The translations under genes were made by a program, and so were the position numbers. From contig JALTPW010000916.1 of the NCBI GenBank assembly GCA_026999335.1, positions 1 through 7,269 of the forward strand: a DNA stretch of 7,269 nt, written 5' to 3'. Shown here piece after piece: positions 4,269 through 7,269 of this stretch. This DNA is from Chromatiales bacterium (GTDB taxonomy: Bacteria > Pseudomonadota > Gammaproteobacteria > SZUA-152). Positions within the stretch are counted from its first letter, which is position 1, and each line of letters opens with the position of its first letter. The notes beneath the pieces were generated by a model, which worked only from the letters and a program-made list of their open reading frames with translations, ran no database searches and was not told the origin of the DNA.

Positions 4269-4654
4269 CTATTTTTTCTTTTCAAAACATATATCGTGAA
4301 TTATTTAACATTTACATGCTCTATATATTACAGTATTTACTTATATAGCTCTATATATTACAGTATATAAATGTTTAACAATCCAAGATATATAAAAATT
4401 ATGGAAAAAACGCCGTAGATAGATATTTAGTCCAGAGGACTCATAATGACATTCATAGTTATGTTAAACGGTTAAACAAGGACAGGATGTAAGAGCAAAG
4501 CTCCACTTGAGAGCTTTAATTTAGTAGGCTGAGAATGTTTAAAATCTAAAATTGAAAATATGACTGTGAGTTTAGCGACGTTAAGGTTATGTTGTGAATT
4601 GCGGAAGCAACCCGAAAATTTATGAGTTTATAGTCGTGAATTCGGGAATTCAAT
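4269..4654. other. AT-rich noncoding region with direct repeats and half-sites
   Basis: No convincing gene is present. The 19-bp word GCTCTATATATTACAGTAT occurs twice, at 4318-4336 and 4348-4366, a 30-bp period close to three helical turns. The pair is bracketed by inverted half-sites of the 31-bp palindrome (ATTTAACATTTACAT at 4303-4317 and TAAATGTTTAACA at 4368-4380). Further on come AT-rich sequence, palindrome copy S6 and a 7-bp-arm hairpin (4497-4517). An origin of replication, a partition site or a regulatory RNA is possible; none is proven. Confidence 0.5.
4455..4485. repeat. 31-bp palindrome, copy S6 (degenerate)
   Basis: The core TGTTAAACGGTTAAACA (4462-4478) and the CAG right end are present; the left arm is poorly kept. 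It lies in the AT-rich noncoding region away from any gene start. Confidence 0.7.
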
Positions 4655-4695
4655 CAGATAAAATAGAAAGGGATAGCCCAAAACGGGCTATCCCT
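4655..4695 (-). terminator. Strong Rho-independent terminator after the 4702-5061 gene
   Basis: A perfect 11-bp stem (4669-4679 with 4685-4695, 5-nt loop) starts 6 bp beyond the stop and is followed on the minus strand by TTCTATTTTATCT. It isolates the single-gene unit from the noncoding region downstream. Confidence 0.9.
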
Positions 4696-4701
4696 CAAGG
4701 A

Positions 4702-5061
4702 TCACATTGATTTCAAGAGCTTCAGAGCTTCACCCTCTTTACCTTCTCTCAGTAGTTTTCTTGCCTGTGCAAGGACTTTCAAGGCTTCCCCGTTGGACTT
4801 GTTCTCAATAACGCTTTGCGGGTCTTCCTTTAACTGCATGTAGATGTCTTGCATTGCCGATAGCTTTTCCACCTTGTCTGAGACAGACGCCGTCCTATCT
4901 GAGAGAAACTGCGATAGCCCGTAGAGCGATAGGAATCTTTGAGCTTCCGCTGGAAGCTCATTGAAAGAAAACTCTGCTTTCTGGTCACCGTATTTGAATA
5001 CGGTGACCATGGTGGACGTATCTCTCGTCCACCTTGCCTTTTTGCTCTGCTTTGTGCTCAT
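4702..5061 (-). CDS. Unknown phage protein, 119 residues, related to the 456-875 product
   Basis: ATG at 5059-5061 follows AAGGAGGTAAG with good spacing. A basic N-terminus (STKQSKKARWTR) precedes a beta-type stretch (VTVFKYGDQKAEFSF), then ELPAEAQRFLSLYGLSQFLSDRTASVSDKVEKL and a Lys/Glu-rich helical C-terminus. The ELPAEAQRFLSLYGL segment aligns by eye with FPEDIQERLAIYGL in the 456-875 product, so they are likely paralogues. The pattern recalls small phage proteins with a YGL(S/x)QxLxD core, whose function I do not know. It is alone in its unit: own promoter, own terminator. A perfect 12-bp-arm hairpin (4982-5009, tetraloop) lies near the 5' end of the gene, and others lie at 4940-4960 and 5011-5033. 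Confidence 0.85.
   Translation of the reverse strand: MSTKQSKKARWTRDTSTMVTVFKYGDQKAEFSFNELPAEAQRFLSLYGLSQFLSDRTASVSDKVEKLSAMQDIYMQLKEDPQSVIENKSNGEALKVLAQARKLLREGKEGEALKLLKSM
4982..5009. other. Perfect 12-bp-arm hairpin near the 5' end of a gene
   Basis: Arms 4982-4993 and 4998-5009 pair exactly around a 4-nt loop. It encodes VTVFKYGDQ in the 4702-5061 gene with codons in register (GTC with GAC, ACC with GGT, GTA with TAC). A second hairpin (5011-5018 with 5026-5033) stands next to it. Confidence 0.9.
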
Positions 5062-5099
5062 GGTTCTTACCTCCTTACGTAGATTTTGGACATATATAA

Positions 5100-5131
5100 A
5101 TTATATATCTACCATTCATATTGTCAATATG
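5100..5131 (-). promoter_or_regulatory. Consensus promoter with operator-like palindrome for the 4702-5061 gene
   Basis: On the minus strand TTGACA (5127-5122) and TATAAT (5105-5100) are 16 nt apart. A perfect 15-bp palindrome, CATATTG-T-CAATATG (5117-5131), is centred on the -35 box, and an ATATGA/TCATAT repeat extends to 5144. A repressor bound there would block the promoter. The leader is about 30 nt and carries a full SD, unlike the other two leftward promoters. Confidence 0.8.
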
Positions 5132-5317
5132 ATTTATATCATATTCCGTTCCCTTTTCTCTTTCCTCTGGATAAAATCTACGATTTTCTCCCGAATTCGG
5201 ATCGCTTATAGGGGGCGCTGTCCCCACGGCGCCTGCGAGGAGGGTTAAATATCCCCGTAGACCCAGAACCAAGTTCCAAGCCCCACAGTCTTCCCAACCG
5301 CAGACAGTATTGATGTG
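5132..5317. other. Divergent control region, left part, function unknown
   Basis: No gene is supported. Positions 5201-5240 are GC-rich beside AT-rich sequence, with GGCGC/GCGCC arms and a polypurine GAGGAGGG (5237-5244) that is not followed by a usable start codon. CCGAATTCGG (5191-5200) is a 10-bp palindrome. A leftward open frame here (5272-5075, TTG start) runs through the promoter and is not believed. Confidence 0.35.
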
Positions 5318-5348
5318 CTGTAGATGTTTAACGGTTTAACAAGAGCAG
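5318..5348. repeat. 31-bp palindrome, copy S7 (promoter-type variant)
   Basis: Core TGTTTAACGGTTTAACA at 5325-5341 with CTG and CAG ends. Read with its gene, it matches the core of S3 exactly. It is followed by a 7-bp-arm hairpin (5359-5365 with 5371-5377), then element B, then the candidate rightward promoter. Confidence 0.8.
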
Positions 5349-5384
5349 GTCGGAAGGCGTGTTCCTGTAGGGAACACTTCTGGG

Positions 5385-5402
5385 AATGTAAAACGTAAAC
5401 AC
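5385..5402 (+). repeat. Promoter-upstream element B, copy 2
   Basis: AATGTAAAACGTAAACAC matches the 1541-1524 copy at 17 of 18 positions. It has the same orientation relative to transcription and lies 8 nt before the candidate -35, against 7 nt there. An activator-binding site is likely. Confidence 0.65.
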
Positions 5403-5409
5403 AAAAGTG

Positions 5410-5439
5410 GTTGCAATTGCAACGGGTTGGTATTATACG
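5410..5439 (+). promoter_or_regulatory. Candidate promoter for the rightward terminase-holin operon
   Basis: TTGCAA (5411-5416) and TATACG (5434-5439) are 17 nt apart; TATTAT (5431-5436) is an alternative -10 with poor spacing. Both boxes are weak, which would fit dependence on an activator at element B. The -35 lies in a 14-bp perfect palindrome, GTTGCAATTGCAAC (5410-5423), a possible operator. Confidence 0.45.
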
Positions 5440-5462
5440 TTAGGTTGGAGGCATTCTAAGTT

Positions 5463-5882
5463 ATGGAAGATTGGCTGAAGCCAATTGAAGAGGCTGAGGA
5501 AGTGAAGAGTCCTGAGAGGGCTCTGGAGGAGATTGGAGAGGAGAGTCCGCTGGACTTACTGACTAAGTCAGCAACTTTTGAGAGGAGGCTCTCGGAGAAG
5601 CTGGGAATTGACATTTCGGAGTTGAGAGCTCTTGAAAAGCAGGGACAACTGGACAGACTGTTGTCTGTCCATTACTATGCGGTTGCAGTCAAAGCCTTGG
5701 AAAGGCTTGCGGAGGCGGTTGCGTTGGGAGAGGCTTCGCCAGAGTGCTTGCTAAAAGCAAGCACGGAGTTGGCTAAGACTGGATTGAAGTTGTCTGGAAG
5801 GGACGTAAGCAAGCACCTGATTCTATCAGAGGAACGCCTTATGGAGCTTCTTTCGGAAGCTCCAGAGGAGCAGAAAGAGTGA
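5463..5882 (+). CDS. Helical protein of 139 residues, possible small terminase subunit
   Basis: ATG at 5463 has GGAGG 11 nt upstream, a slightly long spacing, and is the first codon of the rightward operon. The product is acidic and helical. The N-terminal 40 residues are Glu-rich; residues about 42-68 (RRLSEKLGIDISELRALEKQGQLDRLL) could hold a helix-turn-helix; YYAVAVKALERLAEAVALGEASPECLLKASTELAKTGLKL (70-109) resembles the helical repeat found in many small terminase subunits. With TerL in the same operon, a DNA-recognition role in packaging is plausible, but no diagnostic motif proves it and small terminases are very divergent. It overlaps the holin start by 4 bp (GTGA). Perfect hairpins lie at 5650-5671, 5744-5764 and 5842-5864. 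Confidence 0.8.
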   Translation: MEDWLKPIEEAEEVKSPERALEEIGEESPLDLLTKSATFERRLSEKLGIDISELRALEKQGQLDRLLSVHYYAVAVKALERLAEAVALGEASPECLLKASTELAKTGLKLSGRDVSKHLILSEERLMELLSEAPEEQKE

Positions 5883-6325
5883 TTGTGGATTTGGTTCTGG
5901 GACTTGGGAAGCAACTTTTGGGAGTGATTGATAAGTCGGTTCAGGACAAAGACCTAAAAGAGAGGCTTAAGTCGGAGCTTGAAAAGACGATTCTGCAGAA
6001 CTCAATGGAGTTTGCAAAACTGCAGGCACAGATCATAACTGCGGAGGCTAAGTCGGAGAGCTGGCTTACAAGGAATTGGAGACCTTTGGTAATGCTCACA
6101 TTTACAGCGCTTATGGTCGCAGACTGGCTCGGATTTACAGCACCGAACTTGACACCTGAGTTGAAGATGAAGCTGTTTGACATAATTCATGTTGGTCTTG
6201 GAGGCTATGTAATTGGGAGGTCTGCGGAGAAAGTGCTACCAAAGGTAGCACAAATTGTGGCTCCCAGAACGAAGTCCACAAAAAGAGTCTCTGAAAGAGA
6301 CTCTTGGCTTGAGGAGGATATGTGA
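5879..6325 (+). CDS. Phage holin of the 3TM (gene-transfer-agent) family
   Basis: GTG at 5879 overlaps the previous stop and has AGAGGAG 8 nt upstream. The 148-residue product matches the GTA-type 3TM holin family. After a charged N-terminal helix (about 15-58) comes SWLTRNWRPLVML (60-72), the family hallmark, then a hydrophobic segment (PLVMLTFTALMVADWLGF, about 68-85), then LFDIIHVGLGGYVIGRSAEK (100-119), with the conserved GGYxxGRSxEK end. The C-terminal tail is basic then acidic. Holins of this family sit in the inner membrane and time release of the endolysin; they occur mainly in phages of Gram-negative bacteria. No endolysin gene is visible in the window. Hairpins with 8- and 10-bp arms lie at 6233-6251 and 6283-6305. 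Confidence 0.9.
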   Translation: MIVDLVLGLGKQLLGVIDKSVQDKDLKERLKSELEKTILQNSMEFAKLQAQIITAEAKSESWLTRNWRPLVMLTFTALMVADWLGFTAPNLTPELKMKLFDIIHVGLGGYVIGRSAEKVLPKVAQIVAPRTKSTKRVSERDSWLEEDM

Positions 6326-6366
6326 TGAGCTGTGGAAAGAAAGGACGTAGAAGGAAGAGGAAGTAG
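6325..6366 (+). CDS. Tiny basic ORF, 13 residues
   Basis: ATG at 6325 overlaps the holin TGA by one base (TGATG) and has GGAGG 7 nt upstream, as good as any real gene here. It encodes MSCGKKGRRRKRK and ends with a TAG touching the next gene. It may be a real basic peptide, a leader that couples translation of the holin to the next gene, or a remnant. Annotation software would normally skip it. Confidence 0.45.
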   Translation: MSCGKKGRRRKRK

Positions 6367-6368
6367 TG

Positions 6369-6599
6369 ATGAAGCACAAAGCTTCAAAGCGTAAGCGGAA
6401 GTGGATTCAGAAGGCGATTAAGAGACCTGGACGAATCACGAGGCTCTGTCAGCAGATGGGACACAAGAAGGTAACTGAGGCATGTCTGGAAAAGCTCAAG
6501 AAAAGGGCGAAGAAGACTGGAGACCGAAGCCTTATGAGTGCTGTGAACCTTGCTAAAAGATTCAGGTCTGGAGACCTCAGTAGGCGTAAGAAGTCCTGA
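6369..6599 (+). CDS. Small basic phage protein with a KWIQKAIKxPG motif
   Basis: ATG at 6369 is preferred over the adjoining GTG at 6366, with GAGG 8 nt upstream. The 76-residue product is very rich in Lys/Arg. Its start, KRKWIQKAIKRPGRI (residues 8-22), followed by a helix and a KxRAxLAxxxR-like C-terminal part (here SAVNLAKRFRSGDL), matches from memory a common family of small phage proteins with KWIQKAIKKPGAL; its function is not established. Its charge suits binding DNA or RNA. It lies between the holin and a small gene before TerL. Its stop (6597-6599) is inside palindrome S8. Confidence 0.8.
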   Translation: MKHKASKRKRKWIQKAIKRPGRITRLCQQMGHKKVTEACLEKLKKRAKKTGDRSLMSAVNLAKRFRSGDLSRRKKS

Positions 6600-6626
6600 G
6601 AATGTTAAACCGTTTAACATTTGCAG
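6596..6626. repeat. 31-bp palindrome, copy S8
   Basis: Core TGTTAAACCGTTTAACA at 6603-6619 with CTG and CAG ends. The left arm holds the TGA of the 6369-6599 gene, and the SD of the next gene begins 9 bp after the right arm. The plus strand opens MLNRLTFAVQFRRF (6602-6646), whose TGA is one base before the next ATG, the same geometry as at S1. Confidence 0.9.
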
Positions 6627-6647
6627 TTCAATTTAGGAGGTTCTGAG

Positions 6648-6887
6648 ATGCCACAGCACCCATTACAGTTCACTATAAAGCTTGATCCCGCCTCATTCAT
6701 GCTCCAACAGGGACAGGCTCCCAAATCCGAAGAGGTTCAGGACAAAGTCCAATCCGAACCTGAACTTCAATCCGAGCCTGTTCCACAAGTATTCCGTGAA
6801 ATAGCTGTCCTATTCGGAGAATCCCAAGCCCGCTATAAGTTCATCAAGTCTCAGTGGAGTAAACTTCTGGAGGCTCTGGAAATATGA
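6648..6887 (+). CDS. Unknown protein, 79 residues, immediately upstream of TerL
   Basis: ATG at 6648 with AGGAGG (6635-6640) 7 nt upstream; a longer frame from TTG 6621 would begin inside palindrome S8 and is rejected. The product has a Gln/Pro-rich start (PQHPLQFTIKLDPASFMLQQ), a disordered-looking Glu/Pro/Ser stretch (KSEEVQDKVQSEPELQSEPVPQ) and a C-terminal helix (FREIAVLFGESQARYKFIKSQWSKLLEAL). It overlaps TerL by 4 bp (ATGA), so a packaging role is possible. Codon use (many TCC, CTC, CCC) matches TerL more than the preceding basic genes. No domain is recognised. Confidence 0.8.
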   Translation: MPQHPLQFTIKLDPASFMLQQGQAPKSEEVQDKVQSEPELQSEPVPQVFREIAVLFGESQARYKFIKSQWSKLLEALEI

Positions 6888-7269
6888 CAGACACAATTAC
6901 GCCTCTCCTTCAGAACAAACTTCGCTTTTGGAGGCAAAATCCACTTGCCTTTGTCCGAGAGGCTATAGGTGTGGAGCCTACCTGGCAGCAGAAACAACTG
7001 CTGACGCAACTTCCAGAGGGAAAGAACTTTGCAATCCGTTCTGGTCACGGCACAGGTAAGTCTGCCTCCCTATCATGGATCCTCATGTGGTTCCTCCTTA
7101 CACATCCAGCCTCCAAAGTCGTATGCACTGCGCCGTCACGCAGACAGCTCTTTGACATCCTCTGGGCTGAAGTCTATCATTGGTATAAGCGTGCGAGGTT
7201 TCAGGAGCTAATTCAGCTCCTTGACATACAGTCCGAAATCATACGAGTCGGTTCACGTAAGGATTGGTT
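6884..7269 (+). CDS. terL: Terminase large subunit, 5' part (packaging ATPase)
   Basis: ATG at 6884 overlaps the previous stop, with GGAGG 10 nt upstream. The first 128 residues are visible before the window ends. FWRQNPLAFVREAIGVEPTWQQKQLL (15-40) is the adenine-binding/Q-motif region; SGHGTGKS (53-60) is the Walker A P-loop; TAPS (82-85) and the following RQLFDILWAEVYHW are typical of phage terminases and related helicase-type packaging motors. Walker B, the coupling motif and the C-terminal nuclease domain lie beyond the edge. The protein translocates DNA into procapsids with the small subunit and portal. Few large hairpins are seen in this part, unlike the rest of the window. Confidence 0.93.
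   Translation, partial: MTDTITPLLQNKLRFWRQNPLAFVREAIGVEPTWQQKQLLTQLPEGKNFAIRSGHGTGKSASLSWILMWFLLTHPASKVVCTAPSRRQLFDILWAEVYHWYKRARFQELIQLLDIQSEIIRVGSRKDW

Noticed and set aside
4497..4517. Terminator for rightward transcription
   Set aside because: The stem has only 7 bp, is AT-rich and has an interrupted T-run; there is no gene upstream on that strand.
4560..4625. 21-codon rightward frame in the AT-rich region
   Set aside because: It has no SD, no promoter and no recognisable sequence, and is within the number expected by chance.
5075..5272. Leftward 65-codon frame starting with a hydrophobic segment
   Set aside because: It starts with TTG without an SD and runs through a consensus promoter and its operator.
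5675..6620. Several leftward frames of 60-80 codons opposite the holin operon
   Set aside because: They lie opposite a well-supported rightward operon, including the recognisable holin, and lack SD sites.
362..6626. CRISPR array made of the 31-bp repeats
   Set aside because: The copies are roughly a kilobase apart with genes between them, not separated by short unique spacers.
362..6626. Canonical bacterial parS sites
   Set aside because: The parS consensus (TGTTTCACGTGAAACA) has a different centre; the resemblance is limited to the TGTT/AACA ends.

Overview
This window looks like part of a tailed double-stranded DNA phage or prophage genome from a bacterium. The evidence is a phage-type 3TM holin, a small basic phage protein and the 5' end of a large terminase ATPase, all in one rightward operon, set against a leftward block of densely packed small genes with strong Shine-Dalgarno (SD) sites (AGGAGG/AAAGGAGG). 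Promoters match the sigma-70 consensus. Heavy AGA/AGG arginine use and Lys/Glu-rich proteins would suit a thermophilic Gram-negative host, but that is a weak inference.

Layout. Positions 1-5061 are transcribed leftwards in four apparent units. (a) 1-346 is the 5' part of a ParB/DGQHR-type protein. (b) 456-1486 holds an unknown protein, a ribbon-helix-helix protein and a 104-residue protein, driven by a perfect TTGACA-N17-TATAAT promoter and ended by a terminator at 404-422. (c) 1579-4153 holds eight small unknown genes behind a TTGACA-N16-TATATT promoter. (d) 4702-5061 is a distant relative of the 456-875 gene, with its own TTGACA-N16-TATAAT promoter and a strong terminator. Positions 4188-4668 are AT-rich and noncoding, with direct repeats. 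Positions 5062-5462 are a divergent control region. From 5463 the genes run rightwards: a possible small terminase, the 3TM holin, a 13-codon basic ORF, a 76-residue basic phage protein, a 79-residue protein and TerL, which runs off the end.

Two patterns stand out. First, a 31-bp dyad (core TGTTAAACGGTTTAACA, outer ends CTG/CAG) occurs about once per kilobase in gaps between genes, often covering a stop codon and ending at the next SD. Four copies have the same orientation relative to the gene they precede and open a short reading frame beginning MLNRLT. Two others sit upstream of promoters together with a second element. Second, the coding regions are full of perfect short-loop hairpins: 14 with arms of at least 9 bp, where a rough random expectation is about 0.14. 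Both patterns suggest genome-wide control or a mutational process not explained by the proteins.
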